Part shown: positions 1-7,148 of the stretch, one piece after another | How positions within the stretch are numbered: the stretch's first letter is position 1 | How the letters are laid out: each line of letters opens with the position of its first letter | Assembly (NCBI GenBank): GCA_903916165.1 | Contig: CAIWVR010000596.1 | Coordinates: forward strand, 1 to 8,404 | DNA from: an uncultured Hyphomicrobiales bacterium | Lineage (GTDB): Bacteria; Pseudomonadota; Alphaproteobacteria; Rhizobiales; Beijerinckiaceae | Direction: 5' to 3' | Length of the DNA stretch: 8,404 nucleotides | Notes under the pieces: model-generated | Told to the model about the DNA's origin: nothing | Database searches by the model: none | Seen by the model: the letters and a program-made list of their open reading frames with translations, nothing else | Made by a program: the position numbers and the translations under genes

Positions 1-1
1 C

Positions 2-754
<753 letters not shown>

Positions 755-764
755 TTTTGAACAT

Positions 765-791
765 CCGGAGCGCGCATCTCGCGCGCTCCGG
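765..791 (+). promoter_or_regulatory. Perfect 11-bp stem-loop between atpD and atpC
   Basis: Bases 765-775 (CCGGAGCGCGC) are exactly complementary in inverted orientation to 781-791 (GCGCGCTCCGG), leaving a 5-base loop, ATCTC. The hairpin starts 10 bases after the atpD stop codon. It would be very stable in RNA because nearly all pairs are G-C. No run of T follows (the next bases are CCGCAGATTCTTCC), so it is not a textbook intrinsic terminator. It may be an RNA-stability element, a processing site, or a partial terminator that lowers epsilon relative to beta. The structure is read directly from the sequence; the role is inference. Confidence 0.75.
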
Positions 792-809
792 CCGCAGATT
801 CTTCCACGA

Positions 810-823
810 TGCGCCATGGCGCA
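810..823. repeat. 14-bp perfect palindrome in the atpD-atpC gap
   Basis: TGCGCCATGGCGCA at 810-823 equals its own reverse complement. In RNA it could form a 5-bp stem (TGCGC/GCGCA) with a CATG loop; in DNA it could be a dimeric protein site. It lies between the large atpD-atpC stem-loop and the atpC ribosome binding site. No function is known to me. Confidence 0.5.
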
Positions 824-856
824 GCCTGGCTGAGTGCCCCCGGTTGGAGACAGGTT

Positions 857-1255
857 ATGGCCGCTTTTCACTTCGAGCTCGTGTCGCCCGAACGCCTCAT
901 CTTTTCAGGTGAGGTTGAACAGGTCGTCGTGCCCGGATCCGAGGGCGTGTTCACCGTGCTCAGAAACCATGCACCGATGATGTCGACGATTCGCCCGGGC
1001 GTGATTGAAGTCACCTCCGCAACCGGCCCCAGCAAGCTGTTCGTGCGCGGTGGTTTCGCGGACGTGTCCGAGAAAGGCCTCACCATCCTCGCCGAGCAGG
1101 CGATTCCGGTGTCCGAACTCGACGGGGCCAAGATCGACGCCGATCTGCGCGCGGCGGAAGAGGATGTCGAGGATGCCTCGACCGATGCAGCCCGTGACGC
1201 AGCAACGCTGCGCGCCGACCAGTTGCGCGCGATGCGCAGCGCGCTCCAGTCCTGA
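857..1255 (+). CDS. atpC: F1Fo ATP synthase subunit epsilon
   Basis: This 132-residue protein is the epsilon subunit of the F1 central stalk. It couples rotation to catalysis and can restrain ATP hydrolysis. The N-terminal beta-sandwich is clear: [20 protein letters not shown], then [19 protein letters not shown] and IRPGVIEV, with the conserved GSEG and NHAP segments. The second half (from about residue 85) is a short Ala/Asp/Arg-rich helical hairpin ending RAMRSALQS, as expected of the epsilon C-terminal domain. The start at 857 is chosen because GGAGA at 846-850 is well spaced before it and the protein then begins [12 protein letters not shown], as in relatives. An in-frame ATG at 809 would add 16 residues unlike the family and lies inside a palindrome. 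It follows atpD by 102 bases, a wide gap for this operon. Its TGA stop is half of the palindrome TGATCA shared with the convergent gene. Confidence 0.96.
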   Translation: MAAFHFELVSPERLIFSGEVEQVVVPGSEGVFTVLRNHAPMMSTIRPGVIEVTSATGPSKLFVRGGFADVSEKGLTILAEQAIPVSELDGAKIDADLRAAEEDVEDASTDAARDAATLRADQLRAMRSALQS

Positions 1256-1972
1256 TCAGGCCCCAAGCAGGTAGCGCGAATCCTGAAGGGCTTGGCGCAC
1301 CTCATAGGCGTGGAACTGCGTGAACACGCGTTTCAGCCAGCTGCGCAGATCCGCCCGCACGACCAGCGACATGTCCTCGGGCGGCGGGGACCGCAAGAAT
1401 TTCGTAAGCGAAAAATTCTGTGCTTCGATAATGTTGCGCGCGGATCCATCGAGCCTTGGTATCTGAAATGAATGGTGCGCATTGAATGCATCGAGATGGT
1501 CGTGGACCTTTTCGCCCAGTTGAACCGGCCCTTGGTTGATGACAGGGATCAATTCGCCGCAGAGGGCCTCTCCGAGCGCGCGAGCCGCCTCGACAGCAAC
1601 CCGCGACCCGTTGCTGAGATAGAGAACCACATGTTTGAAGCTGTTCTTTCCCGCCTCCTCCACGAGCCCGATATCGCGGACCTGCGTGAAGAAGCGTGTA
1701 TAGACCTGCGAGGAAACCTCGACGATCCGCGCCTCGTCACCCGGTGCCACGAGCCTGTCGAACAGCGCGATCTGGCCACGTGTCGTTGACAGGTCGGTGA
1801 TCGTGCAGGCGTGCGGAAACCAGCCACCGAGCGCACGGCTGTGCGGATCCGTGTCGAAAAGCGCAAATGGGCGCTTCTCGAACGACAGATAGTCGCACAA
1901 CAGGCGCGTCACCGTGCTCGTGCCTGTCTTTGCATGTGGCGAACAGACAATATAGATCGGCGTCCTTGACAT
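1256..1972 (-). CDS. ParA/MinD-like P-loop protein with degenerate Walker A (probable inactive paralogue)
   Basis: This 238-residue protein has the fold pattern of the ParA/MinD/SIMIBI ATPases but no exact name that I recognise. The P-loop region reads SPHAKTGTST (residues 11-20). Aligned to KGGVGKTT of its upstream neighbour, the signature lysine is His13 and the phosphate-binding lysine is Thr18; only Gly17 and the Ser/Thr positions survive. A Walker A' like segment FDTD (39-42) is kept. The Walker B strand reads RIVEVSS, with Glu85 where the neighbour has Asp. The protein aligns almost gap-free with the product of the gene at 1987-2706; by eye 14 of 45 residues are identical between residues 30-74 here and 29-73 there. 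This points to an old tandem duplication. There are 14 bases between the two genes, so they are probably co-transcribed, with no strong Shine-Dalgarno before this ATG. It may act as a non-hydrolysing partner of its neighbour. The family call is fairly firm; the function is unknown. Confidence 0.85.
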   Translation of the reverse strand: MSRTPIYIVCSPHAKTGTSTVTRLLCDYLSFEKRPFALFDTDPHSRALGGWFPHACTITDLSTTRGQIALFDRLVAPGDEARIVEVSSQVYTRFFTQVRDIGLVEEAGKNSFKHVVLYLSNGSRVAVEAARALGEALCGELIPVINQGPVQLGEKVHDHLDAFNAHHSFQIPRLDGSARNIIEAQNFSLTKFLRSPPPEDMSLVVRADLRSWLKRVFTQFHAYEVRQALQDSRYLLGA

Positions 1973-1986
1973 GAACCGGCCCGCGC

Positions 1987-2706
1987 TCAGGCGCTGCGGC
2001 GCAGTTCAGGGGCAATCAGCGCGACGAGCCCGATCGCGTCGAGTTCGTTGGCAATGTTGCGCATCCAGGTGCGCACATAGCCACGCAGGACGAAGGAACC
2101 CTGCTTGCCTGAGACGAAATTCGCGAAGGACACGCCATTCAGCTCGACCTGCTCATAGGCCATTTCGTCGAGCTTGGGGACAGTGATCTCGCCCGCGCAT
2201 TGTACGTCAGCAAAATAGGACGCATAGCTCTTCGGATCCCATTCGAAGAAGGTCGTATCGTTGATGTGGTTCTTGGCGAGATAGTAATGGGCATCCTTCA
2301 CATAGGGTGAGATGTCAGCAATCTCGCCCAGCGAGGAGACCGAGGGGCCGAGCACGTGGATGATGATGAAGGTGAAATGGCCGTCATTGACCGCGTCGAG
2401 AAATCCGACATTGCCGAGAACTTTCAGCGTTTCTGTCAGCATGCCGGCGCGAACATCGATCACCGTCGTCTTGGCCAGCGTGTCGTTCAGCGTATCGAGC
2501 ACACGCATCTGGTCGGAGGTTTCGGTGATGTCGACGATGGTGGTTTCGTCGGGATGAAAGCGGTGGAGCGCACCGCGCGGGGCTTCGGTGTCGAAGGCAC
2601 GGGCAGGAATGTTGCGTCCAGCCAGATAATCGAGAACAGCGCGGGAAAGGGTTGTCTTGCCAACGCCGCCCTTGTCGGCACCAACCAGAATGACGGCAGG
2701 TTTCAT
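1987..2706 (-). CDS. ParA/MinD-like ATPase with intact deviant Walker A motif
   Basis: This 239-residue protein is a cytoplasmic P-loop ATPase of the ParA/MinD/CobQ type. The deviant Walker A motif is complete: GADKGGVGKTTL at residues 9-20, with signature Lys12 and phosphate-binding Lys17. FDTE (38-41) takes the place of the Walker A' segment, and TVIDVRAG (Asp84) is the likely Walker B strand. YLAKNHIND (142-150) looks like the strand and loop that hold the nucleotide base. ParA-type ATPases dimerise on ATP and position DNA, chromosomes or protein complexes, but no ParB-like or cargo gene is visible here. The ATG is preceded by GGAG with an 8-base spacer, a good ribosome binding site. It is the first gene of a two-gene minus-strand unit with the degenerate paralogue 14 bases downstream. 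Similar chromosomal proteins are, from memory, conserved hypotheticals in Hyphomicrobiales; plasmid StbB/TraL-like ATPases are an alternative comparison. The specific role is unknown. Confidence 0.9.
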   Translation of the reverse strand: MKPAVILVGADKGGVGKTTLSRAVLDYLAGRNIPARAFDTEAPRGALHRFHPDETTIVDITETSDQMRVLDTLNDTLAKTTVIDVRAGMLTETLKVLGNVGFLDAVNDGHFTFIIIHVLGPSVSSLGEIADISPYVKDAHYYLAKNHINDTTFFEWDPKSYASYFADVQCAGEITVPKLDEMAYEQVELNGVSFANFVSGKQGSFVLRGYVRTWMRNIANELDAIGLVALIAPELRRSA

Positions 2707-2891
2707 CGTAAAAACTCCGAATAAAAAAAAGACCTATCTAAAACTTGGCTGATCTTACATGAAAGACGGGATCGGCAATACGCCCCACCGCTCCCTTTGC
2801 GGGAGTTTCCGACTCCGCCAGCCGGCTTGCCAGCCCGGTTGGCCCTCCGTAAGGTCCGATCGAGACGCGACCGCTCGGGGGACCTGCGACG
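2707..2891. other. Divergent intergenic region between the ParA-like unit and the acyl-CoA synthetase gene
   Basis: These 185 bases must hold the promoters of two divergent units, but I see no convincing -35/-10 pair on either strand. The end near the ParA-like gene is A/T-rich, with eight A at 2723-2730. The other end is G/C-rich. A small stem CTCCC/GGGAG (2791-2795 with 2801-2805) is followed by TTT on the plus strand. An interrupted stem at 2852-2885 overlaps the ribosome binding site of the synthetase gene and is listed separately. Confidence 0.5.
2852..2885 (+). promoter_or_regulatory. Possible stem overlapping the acyl-CoA synthetase ribosome binding site
   Basis: AGGTCC at 2852-2857 can pair with GGACCT at 2880-2885, and inside it CGAG (2861-2864) can pair with CTCG (2874-2877), with small internal bulges. 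The only good Shine-Dalgarno candidate for the gene starting at 2892, GGGGGA at 2877-2882, lies in the 3' arm. A folded leader could therefore hide the ribosome binding site. Stems of this size occur by chance in G/C-rich DNA, so confidence is low. Confidence 0.3.
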
Positions 2892-4508
2892 ATGTTGCCG
2901 CAAGCGGCTGATTATAAGACGCTAATCGCTGGTTTCAGCTGGCATATTCCAGACAGATTCAACATTGGAACTGCGGTTTGCGATGCCTGGGCGGCGGTCG
3001 ATCCGCAGCGCCCGGCGCTGGTTGAGTGGACCCGGGATGGGCTTGTTATCCACACTTACGAAGAGCTGCGCCGGGCGTCCAATCGCCTTGCATGGGTATT
3101 TCTGCGCCGGGGTGTGCGCGCAGGCGACCGCGTGGCGCTGTTGCTGCCGCAATCGCCCGAGACCTTGATCGCCCATATCGCCATCTACAAGATCGGTGCG
3201 ATCGCCCTGCCGCTCGCCGCGCTGTTCGGCGTGGATGCGTTGGAATATAGGCTGACCGATTCCCGATGCGCGGCGATCGTCACCGATGCGAAGGGCGTCG
3301 CGAAACTGCGCACGATCGGGACAGAGGCCTTGCCCGACCTGCGCCTGATCTGGAGTGTGGATGGGGCAGACGGATCCGTGCGCGGCCTGAGGGCGGATAT
3401 GGCGGCGGAGTCAGAAGCCTTCACGCCCGTCGAGACGGGTGCCGATGAGCCGGCGCTGATGATTTACACATCCGGCACGACCGGCCAGGCCAAGGGCGCG
3501 CTGCATGGCCATCGCGTCCTTCTCGGCCATGTGCCGGGCGTGCAGTTCCCGCATGAATTCTTCCCCCAGACAGGCGACCGCATCTGGACGCCGGCCGACT
3601 GGGCCTGGGCGGGCGGCTTGCTGAATGTCCTCCTGCCGTCGCTTTATCTCGGCGTCGCCGTGGTCTGCCGCAAGTTCGAACGCTTCGATCCCGAAGCCGC
3701 GCTGGCCCTGATCGACGAGGCCGGCATTCGCAACGCCTTCATCCCGCCGACTGCACTGCGCATGTTGCGGGCGATCCCCGAGCCACGGAAGACGTTCAAG
3801 CTCGACCTGCGCACACTGGCGTCGGGCGGCGAATCGCTGGGTGCCGAAGTCTATGAATGGGGCCGCGCCGCCTTCGGCCTGACCATCAATGAATTCTACG
3901 GACAGACGGAATGCAATCTGGTGCTCGCGTCCTGCGCCGCCCTCGGCGTCTCGCGCGCGGGCGCCATCGGCAAGGCCGTGCCGGGCCATCAGGTCGCCGT
4001 CCTTCGCGACGATGGCACTGTCTGCGAGCCCGGCGAAATGGGGCAGGTCGCCATCGCGCGTCCCAATCCGGTGATGTTTCTGGAATATTGGGACCGCCCG
4101 GCCGCGACCGCGGACAAGTTTATTGGCGACTGGATGACGACGGGCGACCTCGCACGTCAGGACGAGGACGGTTACGTCTTCTTTGTTGGCCGCGACGATG
4201 ACATCATCACCTCATCAGGCTATCGCATCGGCCCGGGCGAGATCGAGGATTGCCTGTTGCGCCATCCCGCGGTCTCGATTGGCGCGGCAATCGGCAAGCC
4301 GGATGCGCTGCGCACAGAAATCGTGAAGGCCTTTATTGTCCTGAAGGCGGGCTATGAGCCCTCTGTCGCACTGGCCGACGACATTCGCGACTTCGTGCGG
4401 GCGCGGCTTTCCGCGCATGAATATCCGCGCGAGATCGCTTTCGTCGGAGACTTGCCGCTGACCACAAGCGGCAAGGTGATTCGCCGCCTGCTGCGCGATC
4501 AGGCCTGA
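2892..4508 (+). CDS. AMP-forming acyl-CoA synthetase (AcsM/acetyl-CoA synthetase-like)
   Basis: This 538-residue cytoplasmic enzyme of the ANL adenylating superfamily should activate a carboxylic acid with ATP to an acyl-AMP and transfer it to CoA. All core motifs are present: the phosphate-binding loop YTSGTTGQAKG (192-202), YGQTE (336-340), TGD (417-419) and the hinge segment GRDDDIITSSGYRIGPGEIE (433-452). The C-terminal TTSGKVIRR carries the catalytic lysine (Lys528). Length and the motif WTPADWAWAGGL (232-243) fit medium-chain or short-chain acyl-CoA synthetases (COG0365-like) better than long-chain FadD or true Acs, which is about 100 residues longer. The acid substrate cannot be read from the sequence. 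The start is supported by GGGGGA 9 bases upstream and by an N-terminus (MLPQAADY) typical of this group. The gene stands alone on its strand. Its last 10 bases overlap the end of the convergent GTPase gene. Confidence 0.93.
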   Translation: MLPQAADYKTLIAGFSWHIPDRFNIGTAVCDAWAAVDPQRPALVEWTRDGLVIHTYEELRRASNRLAWVFLRRGVRAGDRVALLLPQSPETLIAHIAIYKIGAIALPLAALFGVDALEYRLTDSRCAAIVTDAKGVAKLRTIGTEALPDLRLIWSVDGADGSVRGLRADMAAESEAFTPVETGADEPALMIYTSGTTGQAKGALHGHRVLLGHVPGVQFPHEFFPQTGDRIWTPADWAWAGGLLNVLLPSLYLGVAVVCRKFERFDPEAALALIDEAGIRNAFIPPTALRMLRAIPEPRKTFKLDLRTLASGGESLGAEVYEWGRAAFGLTINEFYGQTECNLVLASCAALGVSRAGAIGKAVPGHQVAVLRDDGTVCEPGEMGQVAIARPNPVMFLEYWDRPAATADKFIGDWMTTGDLARQDEDGYVFFVGRDDDIITSSGYRIGPGEIEDCLLRHPAVSIGAAIGKPDALRTEIVKAFIVLKAGYEPSVALADDIRDFVRARLSAHEYPREIAFVGDLPLTTSGKVIRRLLRDQA

Positions 4509-5674
4509 CCGAACAGGCCGGCACCGGCACCCGGCACCAGCGGATTGTTTTCCAGCGCCGCGCGATCGGGCGTGTCGGTGCGCGCGATATTGGCAAAGGC
4601 GGCCCATAATTTATCGACAAAATCCGCCGTCAGGTCTTTCAGGATGAAGACGATGCGCGTGGTGTGGTCCGCATCCGGCCAGGCTTGAAGCCGCACGGGC
4701 GGGTGGAAGACATGCTGCACGCCATGGATCACAAGCGGGCGTGCAAGATCGTCGCTGAGCGCGACAATGCCTTTCACGCGCAGCAGGTTTGGTCCGTGGA
4801 ATTCGCGCAGCATGTTCAGGAAGAGATCGAAGCCGCGCGGATCGAGCGGCCTGTCGGAGCGCAGGCAATGCGCGCGGATGCTGGCATCGTGACGGTTGAC
4901 GTCATGCGCGTGGCCATGACCGTGGTGATGACCATGGCCGTGGTGGGCATGCGCCTCCGCCTCTTCCACGGCTTCGGCGTTCAACCACCGGCCGACATCG
5001 GCAATCTTGGTGTGGGGATCGTAAAGGCCGGTGTCGAACAGCTTTGCAGCGCTGGCGTCCTTCGCCTCGATGAGGCGCGCGGCAGGGTTCAGCGCCGCGA
5101 GACGGTTTTTCAATGAAGCGATCTTCAGGACGGCGTCCGGCAGCAGGTCGGTTTTCGACAGCACCAGCCGGTCTGCGACGGCCGCCTGTTTCACCGATTC
5201 CTCATGCGCGTTCAGCGTCGCCTCGCCATTGACCGCATCAACCAGCGTGATCACGCCCTCAAGCCTGTAGCGCAGCATGAGATAGGGGTGGAACATGATC
5301 GTGTGCAGGACGGGCGCTGGATCGGCGAGGCCGGTGGTCTCGATCAGCACGCGCACGAAAGGCGCGATGCGCCCGTTGTCGCGGCGCTTCAGCAGGTCTT
5401 CGAGAGTCGAGACGAGGTCGCCGCGAATCGTACAGCACAGGCAGCCCGATGACATCAGGATCATGTCCCCATCGGATTTTTCCACCAGCAGGTGATCGAG
5501 GCCGATTTCGCCAAATTCATTGATCAGGACGAGCGTGTCGGACAGGTCAGGGTCGCGCAGGAGGCGATTGAGCAGCGTCGTCTTGCCGGCACCGAGAAAG
5601 CCGGTGAGCACCGACACCGGGATCGGTGGCGGTGGCCTGCGCTGAAGGGGCGACATTTTGCCCGCTTCGCTCAC
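4499..5674 (-). CDS. CobW/G3E-family GTPase (putative metal chaperone) with His-rich linker
   Basis: This 391-residue protein is a G3E GTPase of the CobW/YjiA/ZNG1 group, cytoplasmic metal-handling GTPases, several of which deliver zinc or cobalt. Motifs in order: Walker A GFLGAGKT (25-32), NEFGEIGLD (52-60), the metal-binding CxCC site in SGCLCC (76-81), ETTGLADP (112-119), and SKTDLL (173-178) in place of the usual NKxD guanine motif. A His-rich stretch, AHAHHGHGHHHGHGHAHD (241-258), links the GTPase domain to a C-terminal CobW_C domain (about 263-365), a common arrangement for metal storage or sensing. The start is a GTG whose first bases overlap the carboxypeptidase stop (GTGA), with AAGGA about 9 bases upstream. 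An ATG six codons later (5656) is the alternative. No cobalamin genes or Zur box were seen nearby, so I do not call it cobW itself. Metal identity is inference. Confidence 0.93.
   Translation of the reverse strand: MSEAGKMSPLQRRPPPPIPVSVLTGFLGAGKTTLLNRLLRDPDLSDTLVLINEFGEIGLDHLLVEKSDGDMILMSSGCLCCTIRGDLVSTLEDLLKRRDNGRIAPFVRVLIETTGLADPAPVLHTIMFHPYLMLRYRLEGVITLVDAVNGEATLNAHEESVKQAAVADRLVLSKTDLLPDAVLKIASLKNRLAALNPAARLIEAKDASAAKLFDTGLYDPHTKIADVGRWLNAEAVEEAEAHAHHGHGHHHGHGHAHDVNRHDASIRAHCLRSDRPLDPRGFDLFLNMLREFHGPNLLRVKGIVALSDDLARPLVIHGVQHVFHPPVRLQAWPDADHTTRIVFILKDLTADFVDKLWAAFANIARTDTPDRAALENNPLVPGAGAGLFGQA
4502..4519. terminator. Inverted repeat at the convergent gene ends, possible weak bidirectional terminator
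   Basis: GGCCTG at 4502-4507 and CAGGCC at 4514-4519 form a perfect 6-bp stem with loop ACCGAA. It covers the synthetase stop codon (4506-4508) and the last codons of the GTPase gene. No T-run follows on either strand, so if it ends transcription it is not canonical. Confidence 0.3.
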
Positions 5675-7116
5675 GGTGTCTTTTCCTTCTCCTGGTCAGT
5701 GGCCTTGGTGCCCTTGGTGCTCTTGGCAGCCTTGGCGGGCTCTGGCTTCTGGCTGGTGATCTTTTTGGGTTGCGCCTTGCCGTTGGCGGCCGGCTTGCCG
5801 GCGATCTTTGCCTTGCCTGCAAGATCCGTCTTTTGTGCCACCGTCATGTTTGCGCGGGCCTTGTCGCGGGCCGCGGTCTTGGCCTTGTCCTCTTTCAGGC
5901 GTTTCGCGTCGGGCGCGGCATGCAGGGCAGCCTGTTTCGCTGCGGGCTTTTTGGCGGCGCTCTTGACGGGAATGGCACGCGACGCTGTTGCACCTATGCC
6001 CTGATGTGGCGCGTAGGCCCTCGCATTGGGCGAGGCAGACACGGGTGCGGTGCGCGCCATGGCGACCGGGCCGGTCCAGTCCGGCTTGCGGCCCACGAAA
6101 ACCTCGACCGGCTCGAACACCGGACGCGAACCCAGCGCAATGGCGCGCGCCGCCGCGGGATTGTCGTCGACGGAAGCCGCCGGCTGAACAACCGCGAGAT
6201 CGTCCTCCTGCACCACTTTCCTGTGCCGTCCGCAAATGTCCTGGCGCATGTTGGGTGGCGTGCCGCCGACCTCGGGCAGCGAGCTGAGATCCGCCTTGCG
6301 CAGGAAGCTGTAAGTCCCAAATCCGAGGTCGAACAGGTTCGCTGCCTTGATCGTCCGTGAGCGCGCATTGGGCGAGCCCATCACCACGACGACAATGTGC
6401 CGGCCATTGCGCGTCGCGCTGGCGACGACGTTGAAGCCCGAGGGGCAGACAAAGCCGGTCTTCATGCCGTCCGCGCCCGGATAGCGGCCGAGCAGGCCAT
6501 TATGCGTCGGAATCACCCTGTCACCGAGCTTCAGCGCGCCGATGCCATAGAGGCCCGCAGCCTGAGGAAAATCGGTGTAGAGGGCGCGGGCGAGCATCGC
6601 CATGTCACGCGCCGAACTGATGTGATGGGCGTCGAACAATCCGTTCGGATTGACGAAATGCGATTGCCGCATGCCAAGCGCTGCTGCGCTGCGATTCATC
6701 TGCGCCGCGAAATCCTCCACCGATCCCGACACGCCTTCAGCGATCATGATGGCGATATCATTGGCTGATTTGACCATCAGCATCTTCAACGCATTGTCGA
6801 GCGTGACCTCGGTGCCGGGATTGAAGCCCATTTTCGAGGGCGCGGCGCGCGCCGCACGGGTCGAGACGACGAAGGGCGTGTCCATCGACAGGCGGCCGTC
6901 CCGCACGGCCTGCAGCGCGACATAGGCGGTCATCAGCTTGGTGAGGGAGGCGGGATACCAGGGGCGCGTGGCGTCTTCCTGTGCGAGAACCTCGCCGGTG
7001 ACGAGATCGGCGACGAGCGAGGGCGTTGCAGCATGGGCGCCGACGCTCGCCATCAGCAGGGCAAGCATGCCGGCCAGGCCGCGAGACAAGAAACAAGTCA
7101 TCCAAACCATCCGCAT
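5671..7116 (-). CDS. D-alanyl-D-alanine carboxypeptidase (peptidase S11, DacA/DacC-like) with Lys/Ala-rich C-terminal tail
   Basis: This 481-residue exported serine peptidase should remove the terminal D-Ala from peptidoglycan pentapeptides in the periplasm. The three active-site motifs are intact: SLTK (57-60, nucleophile Ser57), SAN (117-119) and KTG (219-221). An N-terminal signal peptide is clear: a basic start, a hydrophobic stretch LAGMLALLMASVG, and a likely cleavage after AHA at residue 29. The catalytic domain ends near residue 275. No PBP5-type C-terminal beta domain or membrane-anchoring helix is recognisable. Instead there is a low-complexity region, and from about residue 380 to the end a Lys/Ala/Pro-rich tail (for example AAKKPAAKQAALHAAPDAK). 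The ATG at 7114-7116 has only a weak Shine-Dalgarno; in-frame ATGs at 7110 and 7101 are alternatives. It overlaps the next gene by 4 bases (GTGA), so the two are very probably one operon. The family is certain; the role of the tail is unknown. Confidence 0.95.
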   Translation of the reverse strand: MRMVWMTCFLSRGLAGMLALLMASVGAHAATPSLVADLVTGEVLAQEDATRPWYPASLTKLMTAYVALQAVRDGRLSMDTPFVVSTRAARAAPSKMGFNPGTEVTLDNALKMLMVKSANDIAIMIAEGVSGSVEDFAAQMNRSAAALGMRQSHFVNPNGLFDAHHISSARDMAMLARALYTDFPQAAGLYGIGALKLGDRVIPTHNGLLGRYPGADGMKTGFVCPSGFNVVASATRNGRHIVVVVMGSPNARSRTIKAANLFDLGFGTYSFLRKADLSSLPEVGGTPPNMRQDICGRHRKVVQEDDLAVVQPAASVDDNPAAARAIALGSRPVFEPVEVFVGRKPDWTGPVAMARTAPVSASPNARAYAPHQGIGATASRAIPVKSAAKKPAAKQAALHAAPDAKRLKEDKAKTAARDKARANMTVAQKTDLAGKAKIAGKPAANGKAQPKKITSQKPEPAKAAKSTKGTKATDQEKEKTP

Positions 7117-7148
7117 TCAATCGATCCCGTATGCGTGCGACTGACCAG

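Noticed and set aside
809..856. Upstream in-frame ATG extending AtpC by 16 residues
   Set aside because: The added residues do not resemble epsilon N-termini, the ATG lies inside a palindrome without a ribosome binding site, and the start at 857 has a good GGAGA.
1256..1972. Calling the degenerate ParA-like gene a pseudogene
   Set aside because: The frame is full length, the start and stop are normal, and fold-defining segments outside the P-loop are kept. Loss of catalytic residues alone fits a non-catalytic partner.
2356..2724. Plus-strand open frame over the intact ParA-like gene
   Set aside because: It is antisense to the Walker A coding region and has no domain or ribosome binding site that I can recognise.
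2773..2799. Possible minus-strand promoter (TTGCCG with TAAGAT) for the ParA-like unit
   Set aside because: The spacer is only 15 bases and both boxes are imperfect, so the evidence is too weak to list.
3411..3989. Minus-strand open frame of 192 codons inside the acyl-CoA synthetase gene
   Set aside because: It is antisense to conserved ANL motifs, shows no recognisable domain, and fits the codon-bias shadow expected on the opposite strand.
4499..5674. Naming the G3E GTPase cobW of the cobalamin pathway
   Set aside because: No cobalamin biosynthesis gene or cobalamin riboswitch is visible in the window, and the same family includes zinc, nitrile-hydratase and other metal chaperones.
5626..6360. 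Plus-strand open frame of 244 codons opposite the carboxypeptidase gene
   Set aside because: It is antisense to a gene with clear S11 motifs and to its low-complexity tail. The Leu/Gly/Ala-rich translation, which mimics membrane segments, is a by-product of the Lys/Ala/Pro codons on the other strand.
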